A DNA stretch of 64,000 nt from the NCBI RefSeq assembly GCF_000384335.2, contig NZ_KQ031382.1, positions 1,674,001 through 1,738,000 on the forward strand. Direction: 5' to 3'. Within the stretch, counting starts at the first letter, position 1, and the number at the start of each line of letters is the position of its first letter. Below the pieces are notes generated by a model that was given only the letters and a program-made list of their open reading frames with translations, was not told where the DNA came from and made no database searches. A program made the position numbers and the translations under genes. This DNA is from Hyphomicrobium sp. 99 (GTDB lineage: Bacteria; Pseudomonadota; Alphaproteobacteria; Rhizobiales; Hyphomicrobiaceae). Shown piece after piece: positions 44,467 to 53,023 of the stretch.

Positions 44467-45273
44467 CTATTCCTCGGCGACGATGATCTCCACGTCGGCT
44501 TCTTCGAGCGCTTCGAGAAGCTCTCCCTCGGGAGCAACGTCAGTAATGAGTATGTCGACGTCATCGAGCTTGCAGACGAGTTCCAAGCACGTATTGCCGA
44601 ATTTCGAATGATCGACCATCAGGACGGTGCGGGCCGACTGAGCGACGATCGCGCGTTCCGCCCATGCGATACCCGAAACGACTTCGGTCCCGCCGAGAGG
44701 GCTTAGGCCGCTGACGCTCAGCAACGATGTGTCGAAGCGAAATTTGCCGATGAATTCGGTCGTTTCGGGTCCCCAAGTGCAACCCTCTGCGGGATCGTAT
44801 TCTCCAGGCGCAATGACGACACGGGTCCGCGAGTCCGGTGCGAAGCAACTACTCGCGGCCAAGTTGTTTGTGAACACGGTGAGCCGGCGATTTTCTGCTG
44901 CGAGATGCTTGGCAAAAATATAGGCGGTTGCGCCAGGGCCAAGCATCAGGACATCCTTGTCCGAAAATAGCTGGATGGCGCTACGTGCAATCGCCGACTT
45001 GATATCGGCAAATGCGGTCAACCGCTCAGCCCAGGGCGGCTCAGAGCCGACCGACTTCGCAACGGCGCCGCCGTAGTGTCTCTGAACCAAATCTTTTTCA
45101 TGCAGGTAATCGAGATCTCTCCGGATCGTTTCGGTGGAGACGTTCAGCGAGCGCGCCAATTCGGTGATGCGCAAAGATGCGTTGGTGTTGAGCGCCTTGA
45201 GAACGCGATCACGACGATCGTCCGGCCGAAGCTTCGTCATCTTCTTAAGGTCCTTGGGCAGCTGTTCAGCCAT
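44467..45273 (-). CDS. DeoR/GlpR-family transcriptional regulator
   Basis: 268 residues from MAEQLPKDLKKM; 35 in-frame codons upstream run through the control region and are excluded. The N-terminal winged helix is DDRRDRVLKALNTNASLRIT, ELARSLNVSTETIRRDL and YLHEKDLVQRHYGGAV, the DeoR signature. The C-terminal sugar-isomerase-like effector domain has VLMLGPGATAYIFAKHL, LTVFTNNLAAS, LSVSGLSPLGGTEV and VLMVDHSKFGN. Effectors of this family are usually phosphorylated metabolites, which fits the kinase genes around it. It converges on the phospho-lyase-like gene and diverges from the kinase at 45400. Confidence 0.9.
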   Translation of the reverse strand: MAEQLPKDLKKMTKLRPDDRRDRVLKALNTNASLRITELARSLNVSTETIRRDLDYLHEKDLVQRHYGGAVAKSVGSEPPWAERLTAFADIKSAIARSAIQLFSDKDVLMLGPGATAYIFAKHLAAENRRLTVFTNNLAASSCFAPDSRTRVVIAPGEYDPAEGCTWGPETTEFIGKFRFDTSLLSVSGLSPLGGTEVVSGIAWAERAIVAQSARTVLMVDHSKFGNTCLELVCKLDDVDILITDVAPEGELLEALEEADVEIIVAEE

Positions 45274-45330
45274 TCTTGTTGTCCTTATTTGCGCTGTTTG
45301 CCAATGTCCGACCAAAAAATGTGTAACTTC

Positions 45331-45345
45331 CAACAAAAATTGTTG
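45331..45345. promoter_or_regulatory. Candidate DeoR operator (palindrome)
   Basis: CAACAA-AAA-TTGTTG is an inverted repeat with two perfect 6-base arms, in the divergent region between the deoR-type gene and the kinase gene. A second palindrome, TCACATGTGA (45375-45384), lies 15 bases before the kinase start. Binding by the DeoR protein is inferred. Confidence 0.45.
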
Positions 45346-45399
45346 AGGTCGCAATAATCTTCGATTACAAAACATCACATGTGACGGATCGCCCGTCGA

Positions 45400-46359
45400 A
45401 TGGGGTGCGAAGTGATCGAGACTGGATCGTCGAGCGGAACTCTAAGAGCGCAGATAGAAGCTCTTCCGTTTTGGCGCGGTCCCGTCGCTCTCCGCCCTCT
45501 CGTCGGCGGTCTGTGTAACGATAACTTCGTCGCGCAGGATATCTCCGGCAGCTATGTCGTCCGCTGCGGACGTGACATTCCAATTCACGGAATTTTCCAG
45601 GGCTTCGTTCAAACGGCGATGAACGCAGCGACGGAAATCGGCGTTACGCCGGCACTTCGTTATGCAACGCCAAATATCAGCGTCATCGACTTCGTCGAAG
45701 GGCGCCATCTGCAGTCTGAGGACATTCGCAACGAGGCGATCCTTGCCGCACTCGTCGGCCGTATTCGCAAATTGCACGATGGCGGCGAGGCGATCCGAGG
45801 GTCTCTCACCTATTTCTGGCCGTTCCAGGTCGTTCGCCAGTATGTGCGCTATTGTTTGGAGAACGGCGCGCGGCAGAAGGACGAGCTTGAGGTTTTGGGC
45901 GATCATGCCGCTGCGCTGGAGCGCTTGGTCTCGCCGTTCCGGCCCACCTTCACCCACAACGATCTCGCTCCGCAAAACATTATGCTGAACGAGCGCGGGC
46001 AGGTGTTGTTGATCGATTGGGATTACGGCGCCTACGGGCATCCGCTATTCGATCTTGCGGCAATTACTGCAAACGCCGACGACTGCGATGAAGTCGAGCC
46101 CAAGATCCTCAATCTCTATGCGGGCGGTTCACACTATGAGCTGTGGAAGCAGTTCCGTTTGTTCAAGCTCATCGTCAATCTGCGGGAAACGCTCTGGGGC
46201 GCCGTCCAGGAAATCGCTTCGCCGTTGAAGCAGGAAATCGTCCAGGCCGGAATGGCCTCGATCTACCCTGATCAAGAGCAGGGATACGCGGGCTACACCG
46301 AACTCAACCGCAAGCGCTTCTATCGAAACTTCTCTCAATTCAAAAGTCTCTACGGCTGA
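45400..46359 (+). CDS. Choline/ethanolamine kinase-like phosphotransferase (APH fold), copy 1
   Basis: 319 residues; a GTG four codons later is an alternative start. The kinase fold is evident: a glycine-containing ATP loop LVGGLCNDNFVAQ (about 35-47), the strand YVVRCG, the catalytic Brenner motif THNDLAPQNIML and the metal-binding DWDYGAYGHPLFDLAAITAN. The last two are the hallmarks of choline/ethanolamine kinases and LicA. It would phosphorylate an amino-alcohol in the cytoplasm. It starts a long plus-strand operon (kinase, dehydrogenase, ABC importer, dehydrogenase, kinase, etfBA) and is divergent from the DeoR gene. Confidence 0.83.
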   Translation: MGCEVIETGSSSGTLRAQIEALPFWRGPVALRPLVGGLCNDNFVAQDISGSYVVRCGRDIPIHGIFQGFVQTAMNAATEIGVTPALRYATPNISVIDFVEGRHLQSEDIRNEAILAALVGRIRKLHDGGEAIRGSLTYFWPFQVVRQYVRYCLENGARQKDELEVLGDHAAALERLVSPFRPTFTHNDLAPQNIMLNERGQVLLIDWDYGAYGHPLFDLAAITANADDCDEVEPKILNLYAGGSHYELWKQFRLFKLIVNLRETLWGAVQEIASPLKQEIVQAGMASIYPDQEQGYAGYTELNRKRFYRNFSQFKSLYG

Positions 46360-46401
46360 CGTCTGCAGCCGCTAGCAACGCTTTGGAAAATTGAAATACC
46401 G

Positions 46402-46414
46402 CTAGGAATCCTAG
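46402..46414. promoter_or_regulatory. 13-base palindrome over the ribosome-binding site
   Basis: CTAGGA-A-TCCTAG is a perfect inverted repeat ending seven bases before the start of the next gene and overlapping its AGGA ribosome-binding region. It might form a small hairpin or a protein site; this is speculative. Confidence 0.3.
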
Positions 46415-46421
46415 GAATACA

Positions 46422-48869
46422 ATGACCAAAAGTCTCCCCACACAAGCTCACATCGTGATCATTGGCGGCGGCATCGTTGGCTGCTCTGTTGCCTATCACT
46501 TGGCGAAGATGGGCCAGAAGGATGTCGTACTTCTCGAGCGCCACAAGTTGACGTCCGGCTCGACGTGGCACGCAGCCGGCGCCATCGGACAGCTACGCTC
46601 GAGCTCAAATATCACGCGGCTCCTGGGCTATTCTGTCGAGCTTTACGATCGGCTCGAGGCTGAAACCGGTCAGGCGACCGGATGGGTGAAGAACGGGTCG
46701 TTGCGATTCGCACGCACAAAAGAGCGCCGCGCGGAATTTGAGCGGGCGGCCACCACAGCGCGATCTTTCGGCTTGCAATTCGACATCATCACGCCAGCCG
46801 AAGCGAAGAAGATCATTCCTCAGATCGACATCACTGGCATCGATTGCGCGGCCTTCGTGCCGAGTGACGGCGTCGCCAACCCGAGCGACATAACGATGGC
46901 ACTCGCAAAGGGTGCGCGCCAAGGCGGAGTACAGATTTACGAGGACGTCATCGTCACCGCGATCGAAACCGATAACGGTTCGGTCGAGGCCGTGGTTACC
47001 AATCAGGGACGCATTGCCTGCGATACCGTCGTCAATTGCGGAGGCATTTGGGCTCCGGAACTTGGCAGGATGGCGGGTGTCAACGTGCCATTGCAGCCCG
47101 CGTATCACCAGTACTTCGTGACCGAAAAGATCGAAGGGCTGCAGCGTCACGCGCCGACCATTCGCGATCCAGACTATCAAACGTATTTCAAGGAAGACGT
47201 CGGAGGTCTTCAGGTCGGCGGCTACGAGTTCAATCCAATTCCCTTCGACGTGCCGCGCATTCCCGACGGCCACGAATTCAAGTTGATGGAGCCCGATGTC
47301 GAGCATTTCGAGCATTTGCTCGAAAACGCGATGCAGCTCGTGCCGGCACTTCGGAACGTGGGTGTGAAGACCTGGTTCAACGGCATCGAGTCATTCACCG
47401 AAGACGGCATGTTCATTTTGGGCGAGGCGCCCGAGGTGAGGAATTATTTCGTCGGTGCTGGCTTCAATGCGTTCGGTATTGCAGCGGGCGGCGGAGCAGG
47501 CAGAGCGCTTGCCGAATGGATCGTCGAGGGCGTGCCGGCTTTCGACATGTGGTCGGTCGACATCCGCCGGTTCGGCAACCATCATCGTTCGCGGCGCACC
47601 GTCATGGCTCGCTCGCTCGAAGGTCAGGCCGCGCACTATGCGATGGGATGGCCGCATCTTGAATCGAAAGCGGCGCGGCCGCTGCGGCGTAGCCCTCTCT
47701 ATGATCGCCTAAAGGGACAGGGCTGCAGTTTCGGAGCCAAGTATGGCTGGGAACGGCCGAATTGGTTTGCACCAGCAGGCGTCGAGCCGGTCGACGTTTA
47801 TAGCTTCGGCCACCAGAACTGGCGGCCTTACGTCGCCGAAGAGCACCATGCGGCGCGCAATAATGCCGCGATCTTCGATCAGACGTCCTTCGCGAAATTC
47901 ATCATCGAAGGCCCGGATGCCGAAGCTGAACTGCAGCGCATTTGCGCCAACGATGTCGCGAAGCCGGTCGGCAGCCTCATCTATACGCAGATGCTCAATC
48001 AGCGCGGCGGCATCGAAGCCGACGTCACGATCAGCAGGCTCGGTGAAAACCGCTTCTACATGGTGACGGGAACCGGCTTCGCCAATCACGATGCCGATCA
48101 TCTGCTCAGGAACATCACGCCGGGCGCTCGCGTGTCGGTGCAGGATGTCACGTCAGCATACGCCTGCCTCTCCGTCATGGGGCCGGCTGCTCGACAAATC
48201 CTGCAACCACTTGCCGAGGCCGATCTGAGCAATGCTGCATTTCCGTTCGCGACGTGTCAGCAGATCTTCATCGCCGGCGCGCCTGTCATCGCAGCACGCG
48301 TTACCTTCGTTGGCGAACTCGGCTGGGAACTTCATGTGCCGACCGAGTACGGGCTCACGCTCTATGACGCGATCAAGGCCGCGGGAGCTTCGTATGGAAT
48401 CCGCGATGCGGGATACAGGACGATCGACTCGCTCAGGTTGGAGAAGACCTATCGCGTCTGGGCGGCCGACATCGGGCCGGATTACACGCCCTACGAAGCC
48501 GGTCTCGGTTTCGCTGTTCGCTTGAAGAAGGCCGTCGACTTCATCGGTCGCGAGGCGCTGCTGAAGGCGAAGGAACGCCCCCTGACGAAGCGTCTCGTTG
48601 CTTTCAGCGTCGATCCCGAGATCGTGCTGCTCGGCCGCGAGACCATTTACCGGGATGGCGAGCGCATCGGATGGCTGACCTCAGGCGGTTCGGGTCACAC
48701 CGTCGGCCGGAGCATAGGTCTTGGATATTTGCGTTCGGAAAACGGATTGGACGACGCGATCCTCAAGTCCGCCAACAACTATGAGCTTGAAGTCAGAACC
48801 CGGCGGGTTCCGGCAACGCTACATCTCGAACCGCTTTATGACGCGCCCGGAGTGAAGGTTCGCTCCTGA
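46422..48869 (+). CDS. Dimethylglycine/sarcosine dehydrogenase-like FAD-GcvT fusion, copy 1
   Basis: 815 residues. An N-terminal FAD-dependent oxidase domain starts with IVIIGGGIVGCSVAYHLAK (dinucleotide motif). It includes the covalent-FAD His at position 50 in SGSTWHAAG, as in dimethylglycine and sarcosine dehydrogenases. A linking FAO_M-like domain (around 380-440, with HYAMGWPHLESKAARPLRRS) precedes a GcvT folate domain (about 445-815, with SPLYDRLKGQG, NQRGGIEADVTISRL, VTSAYACLSVMGPAA, FVGELGWELHVPTEYG and TIDSLRLEKTYRVWAADI). It should remove an N-methyl group, pass electrons to ETF and formaldehyde to THF. It is about as long as its partner at 53024. Substrate unknown. Confidence 0.87.
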   Translation: MTKSLPTQAHIVIIGGGIVGCSVAYHLAKMGQKDVVLLERHKLTSGSTWHAAGAIGQLRSSSNITRLLGYSVELYDRLEAETGQATGWVKNGSLRFARTKERRAEFERAATTARSFGLQFDIITPAEAKKIIPQIDITGIDCAAFVPSDGVANPSDITMALAKGARQGGVQIYEDVIVTAIETDNGSVEAVVTNQGRIACDTVVNCGGIWAPELGRMAGVNVPLQPAYHQYFVTEKIEGLQRHAPTIRDPDYQTYFKEDVGGLQVGGYEFNPIPFDVPRIPDGHEFKLMEPDVEHFEHLLENAMQLVPALRNVGVKTWFNGIESFTEDGMFILGEAPEVRNYFVGAGFNAFGIAAGGGAGRALAEWIVEGVPAFDMWSVDIRRFGNHHRSRRTVMARSLEGQAAHYAMGWPHLESKAARPLRRSPLYDRLKGQGCSFGAKYGWERPNWFAPAGVEPVDVYSFGHQNWRPYVAEEHHAARNNAAIFDQTSFAKFIIEGPDAEAELQRICANDVAKPVGSLIYTQMLNQRGGIEADVTISRLGENRFYMVTGTGFANHDADHLLRNITPGARVSVQDVTSAYACLSVMGPAARQILQPLAEADLSNAAFPFATCQQIFIAGAPVIAARVTFVGELGWELHVPTEYGLTLYDAIKAAGASYGIRDAGYRTIDSLRLEKTYRVWAADIGPDYTPYEAGLGFAVRLKKAVDFIGREALLKAKERPLTKRLVAFSVDPEIVLLGRETIYRDGERIGWLTSGGSGHTVGRSIGLGYLRSENGLDDAILKSANNYELEVRTRRVPATLHLEPLYDAPGVKVRS

Positions 48870-48934
48870 CGCGCCCATAAAAAGGACCGGCTTATCCGGC
48901 GACGAACCGCACGAAAGAAAACCAGGGGACTGAA

Positions 48935-49870
48935 ATGCGAAAGACCCAGTTGTCTTTATTACTCAGCGCGATTGCCGCGATATCAGCTTCGACTTTCAGC
49001 GGCCAGACATTGGCGGCGGACTCTAGTGATCCCATCAAGCTCGTTCTCAATGACTGGACGGGCGAGCTCCTGAGCACGCGCATTATGGGCGAGGCACTGA
49101 AGCGGGAAGGAATCAAGGTCGACTACGTTCAAGCCGATGCCATGGCTCAGTTTCAAGGACTTCAGACCGGCGATCTCGACGTCGTAATGGAAGTCTGGGC
49201 GACGACGCAGAGGGATGTGTTCGAAAAGGCGTTGAAGACCGGGAAGGTCGAGAACCTCGGCGAGTCCGGCATGAAGGCCCGCGAGGAATGGTGGTATCCG
49301 GAGTACATGAAGGAGAAATGCCCCGGGCTGCCGGACTGGAAGGCATTGAAGGAGCCCGAGTGCGTCAAAGCATTCTCGACGGCCGATACCGCGCCTAAAG
49401 GGCGCTATCTCGGTGCGCCAGTCACATGGGGCGGGTTCGACGAAGAGCGGGTCGCGGCACTGGGATTGGATTTCGAAGTGATCCACGCGGGTACGGATGC
49501 GGCGCTCTTCGCTGAACTCGATTCCGCCTACGCTCGCAAAGCGCCGATCCTTCTGTGGATCTATGCGCCGCACTGGGCGCCTTCAGTCTACAAGGGTGAA
49601 TTCGTCGAGTTCCCGCCCTATACGCCCCCTTGCTACGAAGAAAAGAAATACGACTGCGGCAAGCCATTTGGTCCGATCTGGAAAGCTGCCTGGTCGGGCG
49701 TGAAGGACAAATGGCCAAAAGCGCACGCCGCCATCTCGAAGTTCCAGATGCCCACGGACGAGATGAACGCACTCATCGTCAAGGTCGATCGCGACAAGCA
49801 GCCCTTGGAGGATGTTGCCGCGAAATGGCTCGATGAAAACGAAGCACGCTGGAAGGCCTGGTTTCAATAA
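48935..49870 (+). CDS. Glycine-betaine/choline-type ABC transporter substrate-binding protein (OpuAC-like)
   Basis: 311 residues with a signal peptide (MRKTQLSLLLSAIAAISAS, cleaved near TLAADS). The OpuAC/ProX fold follows: PIKLVLNDWTGELLSTRIMG, GIKVDYVQADAMAQFQGLQT, GDLDVVMEVWATTQRD and YLGAPVTWGGFDEERVAAL. Aromatic residues in DW, EVWATT, WW and APHWAPS probably line a cation-pi box for a quaternary ammonium ligand. Cysteine pairs occur at EKCPGLPDW, PECVKAF and PPCYEEKKYDCGKP. It binds the substrate of the importer encoded next. Confidence 0.9.
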   Translation: MRKTQLSLLLSAIAAISASTFSGQTLAADSSDPIKLVLNDWTGELLSTRIMGEALKREGIKVDYVQADAMAQFQGLQTGDLDVVMEVWATTQRDVFEKALKTGKVENLGESGMKAREEWWYPEYMKEKCPGLPDWKALKEPECVKAFSTADTAPKGRYLGAPVTWGGFDEERVAALGLDFEVIHAGTDAALFAELDSAYARKAPILLWIYAPHWAPSVYKGEFVEFPPYTPPCYEEKKYDCGKPFGPIWKAAWSGVKDKWPKAHAAISKFQMPTDEMNALIVKVDRDKQPLEDVAAKWLDENEARWKAWFQ

Positions 49871-49877
49871 ATGAGCA

Positions 49878-49906
49878 CCGCAGGCAGTGCTCAGCGCTGC
49901 CTGCGG
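49878..49906. promoter_or_regulatory. Intra-operon hairpin between binding-protein and ATPase genes
   Basis: CCGCAGGCAG (49878-49887) pairs perfectly with CTGCCTGCGG (49897-49906) around a 9-base loop, with no T-run. It probably shields or attenuates the mRNA so that more binding protein than ATPase is made. Confidence 0.6.
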
Positions 49907-49934
49907 ATCGTCTTCCCTGATCGCGCCCCACCGG

Positions 49935-50999
49935 ATGATCCCGACGATGAAGAAAGAGATAGGTCAATTCTCTGATAGCCCGGTGAAGCTGAGCTGCAGG
50001 AATCTCTGGAAGCTGTACGGACCCTTTCCGGAGCGGTTCGCGCAGGAATCGCAGCTTCACGAAGCTCTGAGCAGCGGACGCGAGTTCACGGCGCTCCGGG
50101 ACATCAATCTCGATATCCGGGACGGCGAGATTTTCGTCGTGATGGGGTTATCGGGATCGGGCAAGTCAACGCTACTGCGCTGTTTGACGCGACTTGTGGA
50201 GCCGAGCTTCGGCGAAGTCCTGCTGGACGGCGCGCCGCTGTCGTCTCTCGACGCACAAAGCCTGATGAACATTCGCCGTCACAAGATGGCGATGGTATTC
50301 CAGAATTTCGCCCTCCTGCCGCATCTCACTGTCGCCGAAAACATCGCTTTGCCGCTGAAGATCCGCGGATCCGATACGGCAGAAATCAATAGAGTCGTTC
50401 CGGAGATGACGGCACTCGTCGGGCTCTCGGGCATGTCGCAGCGATTGCCGCATCAACTTTCGGGCGGTCAACAGCAACGCGTCGGATTGGCTCGCGCACT
50501 CGCCGGTGATCCCGAACTTCTCCTTCTCGATGAGCCTTTTTCCGCACTCGATCCGCTGATCCGACGCGAACTGCAAAGCGAAGTCATCCGGCTGCAGTCC
50601 CGACTGAAGAAGACGATGATTTTCGTCACGCATGATTTCAATGAGGCTGTCCGGCTGGGCGACACGATCGTCATCATGAAGGACGGCAAGGTCGTTCAGA
50701 CGGGTGCGCCGGAAGATATCGTCGCCAATCCTGTCGACGATTATGTCGGCTCGTTCGTGGCAGGCGTCGATCAGACCCGCGTCATCAGCTGCGGCCGCAT
50801 CGCGACACCCGCAAAATCCAGTTCCTATGCTGTGACAGTGGATGACCGGGCGAAAATTGTCGAAGTCGCGGATCTCGTTGCGAACTCGAAAGGCCCCGTA
50901 GGCGTGGTCGATCAAAGCGGACGCGTAAGCGGCGAGATCGACGCGACGACTGTTCTTCGCATGTTGGCGTCAGGCTCTAGAGAAAGGCTGGCGTCTTGA
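49935..50999 (+). CDS. Glycine-betaine/proline-type ABC transporter ATP-binding protein (ProV/OpuAA-like)
   Basis: 354 residues if started at MIPTMKKEIGQF; a start at the fourth codon Met or at the GTG at 49887 (within the hairpin) is possible. Walker A is GLSGSGKST, the signature is LSGGQQQRVGLARAL, Walker B is LLLLDEPFSALD and the switch His is in FVTHDFNEAV. The insertion KLYGPFPERFAQ and the layout match ProV/OpuAA. The C-terminal ~80 residues are a short remnant of the tandem CBS region. Its stop overlaps the permease start region. Confidence 0.92.
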   Translation: MIPTMKKEIGQFSDSPVKLSCRNLWKLYGPFPERFAQESQLHEALSSGREFTALRDINLDIRDGEIFVVMGLSGSGKSTLLRCLTRLVEPSFGEVLLDGAPLSSLDAQSLMNIRRHKMAMVFQNFALLPHLTVAENIALPLKIRGSDTAEINRVVPEMTALVGLSGMSQRLPHQLSGGQQQRVGLARALAGDPELLLLDEPFSALDPLIRRELQSEVIRLQSRLKKTMIFVTHDFNEAVRLGDTIVIMKDGKVVQTGAPEDIVANPVDDYVGSFVAGVDQTRVISCGRIATPAKSSSYAVTVDDRAKIVEVADLVANSKGPVGVVDQSGRVSGEIDATTVLRMLASGSRERLAS

Positions 51000-52999
51000 C
51001 GATCAGGATGGACTCCATGCCGCTGAGGGATGGCGGGTTCTTGCGGGAACGGCGCTTTGGTGTCGTCATTGCGATCGCACTCGCTCTCATTCTCATCTCA
51101 ACGATGGTGCCGGCCGCCGGGGTCTATCCGCTGGCGTGGAAGCTGCCGCTCGGCAGCATACTGACGTCGGTGCTCGAGGTCATCGTCGAGCAAATTTCAT
51201 TCATAACCCGTGCGATCGCTCAGATCGTGCAAGCTCCACTGGTGCTCGCCTCCGGATTGCTTGTGAACGGGACGGAAATCTCGTTCGGCACAACAACGAT
51301 CACGCTGCCGCCGCTGTCGTGGGCTGGAATTTCCGGCGCCGTGATCTGGGCCGGCTATTATGCGGGCGGATTCCGGCTTGCCCTGCTGCAAGCCTTGGGC
51401 TGCGCCTACCTTCTGCTGTTCGGGCAATGGAACGGCGCGATGTTGACGCTGGCGTCCGTCGCCGTTTGTGTGCCGGTTGCCGTCATATCGGGACTTCTCG
51501 TCGGCGTGCTCGCGCATCTTCGGCCGAAATTGAATACGTGGCTGTTGGCGCCTGGCCTCGACCTCATGCAGACGGTCCCGGCATTCGCCTATCTCATTCC
51601 AACGCTTCTGCTGTTCGGCTTCGGGCCTGTGGCCGCGATGATCGCGACTGTCATCTTCGCAATGCCGCCGATGGCGCGCGTGACGTGCCTGGCGCTCAAC
51701 CAGACGCCGGTCGAGATCCGTGAGCTTGCGAAAATGATCGGCTGCACGGAGCGGCAGACCATCTGGCGCATTCTCCTGCCGTCGGCACTGCCATCACTGC
51801 TCGTCGGGCTCAATCAGACGGTGATGATGACCCTCAACATGGTCATCGTGGCATCGATGATCGGCGCGGGTGGTTTGGGCTTCGACGTTCTGCGCGCCTT
51901 GCGGCAACTCGATATCGATCGTGGCTTCGAAGCCGGTGCGGCGATCGTTGCGATCGCAGTGATGCTTGATCGGCAAGGCGTTGCTATCGCTCACCTCGCA
52001 TGTCCGGCGGAGACATTGCGCTCGCGGCGGTGGGTGTGGATCGCGCCCGTCGTCTTCATCATCGCGATGACGTTGCTCGGCGCTGAATTCGGTTGGCTGC
52101 AGAATTTTCCCCGTGAGCTGCGTTTCTCGACCGGCGGCGTCCTCGGCGAAGCCGTGCGCTGGATCAACGTCAATTACTTCGACACGATGGAAGCCTTTCG
52201 TGTGTTTGTGCTGACGTATCTGATGAACCCGATCAAGATTCTGCTGACCACGACGCCGTGGCTCATCACTTTGGGTTTTGTCACGATCGCAGCCTATCTC
52301 ATCGCCGGCTTCCGATTGGCCCTGTTGAGCGGCTTCGCGTTTGGTTTCTGCCTTGTCACCGGACTTTGGGACAAGGCGATGATCACGCTCTATCTCTGCC
52401 TTTCGGCGACAGTGGTGGCGGCAGTGATCGGCATTCCGATCGCCATTCTCGCAGCGCGCTTCGACGGTCTTTATCGGGCAACGAACGTCGCGGTCGAAGT
52501 GCTGCAGACTCTGCCGAGCTTTGTCTATCTCATTCCGGCAGTGATGCTGTTTCGCGTCGGCGATTTTGCGGCACTCCTCGCCATCGTCGCGTTTGCAATC
52601 ACGCCGATCATCAAGTTCACGATGACAGCCTTGCGTGCGGTTCCTGCAGATCTCATCGAGGCGGGACGGTCCATGGGCTGCTCGAACTCGCAGTTGGACA
52701 GATACATTCTTTTGCCCATCGCGTTTCCGACGATCCTTCTCGGCATCAATCAAGCTATTCTGTTCGCGCTCGCCATGGTGGTGATCACGGCGCTCGTCGG
52801 CACGCGGGATCTTGGCCAGGAAGTCTACATGGCGCTGACGGCCGCCGATCCTGGTCGCGGCATCGTTGCCGGCCTCGCCTTGGCATTTCTCGGAATCTTC
52901 ATCGATAGGCTCTTCCAAGCGGGCGTCGCCGGCTTGCAGCGCCGATCAAACGTAAACGACGGCATCGGACAAGAGCCGGTGCTGAGCGAAGTCAAATAG
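50996..52999 (+). CDS. Fused tandem ABC permease (two OpuAB/ProW-type domains in one chain)
   Basis: 667 residues using a TTG overlapping the ATPase stop; ATG codons at 51008 and 51017 are alternatives. Two complete permease halves are joined. The first carries its EAA loop at ELAKMIGCTERQTIWRILLP. The second carries IEAGRSMGCSNSQLDRYILL. Each half is preceded by the QTVPAFAYLIP or QTLPSFVYLIP motif and followed by a hydrophobic helix. Single-chain double ProW permeases occur in choline/betaine importers of Hyphomicrobiales. It would form a pseudo-dimer over the ATPase. Confidence 0.9.
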   Translation: MTIRMDSMPLRDGGFLRERRFGVVIAIALALILISTMVPAAGVYPLAWKLPLGSILTSVLEVIVEQISFITRAIAQIVQAPLVLASGLLVNGTEISFGTTTITLPPLSWAGISGAVIWAGYYAGGFRLALLQALGCAYLLLFGQWNGAMLTLASVAVCVPVAVISGLLVGVLAHLRPKLNTWLLAPGLDLMQTVPAFAYLIPTLLLFGFGPVAAMIATVIFAMPPMARVTCLALNQTPVEIRELAKMIGCTERQTIWRILLPSALPSLLVGLNQTVMMTLNMVIVASMIGAGGLGFDVLRALRQLDIDRGFEAGAAIVAIAVMLDRQGVAIAHLACPAETLRSRRWVWIAPVVFIIAMTLLGAEFGWLQNFPRELRFSTGGVLGEAVRWINVNYFDTMEAFRVFVLTYLMNPIKILLTTTPWLITLGFVTIAAYLIAGFRLALLSGFAFGFCLVTGLWDKAMITLYLCLSATVVAAVIGIPIAILAARFDGLYRATNVAVEVLQTLPSFVYLIPAVMLFRVGDFAALLAIVAFAITPIIKFTMTALRAVPADLIEAGRSMGCSNSQLDRYILLPIAFPTILLGINQAILFALAMVVITALVGTRDLGQEVYMALTAADPGRGIVAGLALAFLGIFIDRLFQAGVAGLQRRSNVNDGIGQEPVLSEVK

Positions 53000-53023
53000 C
53001 AAGCAAAATAGGACCCGTAGGCA

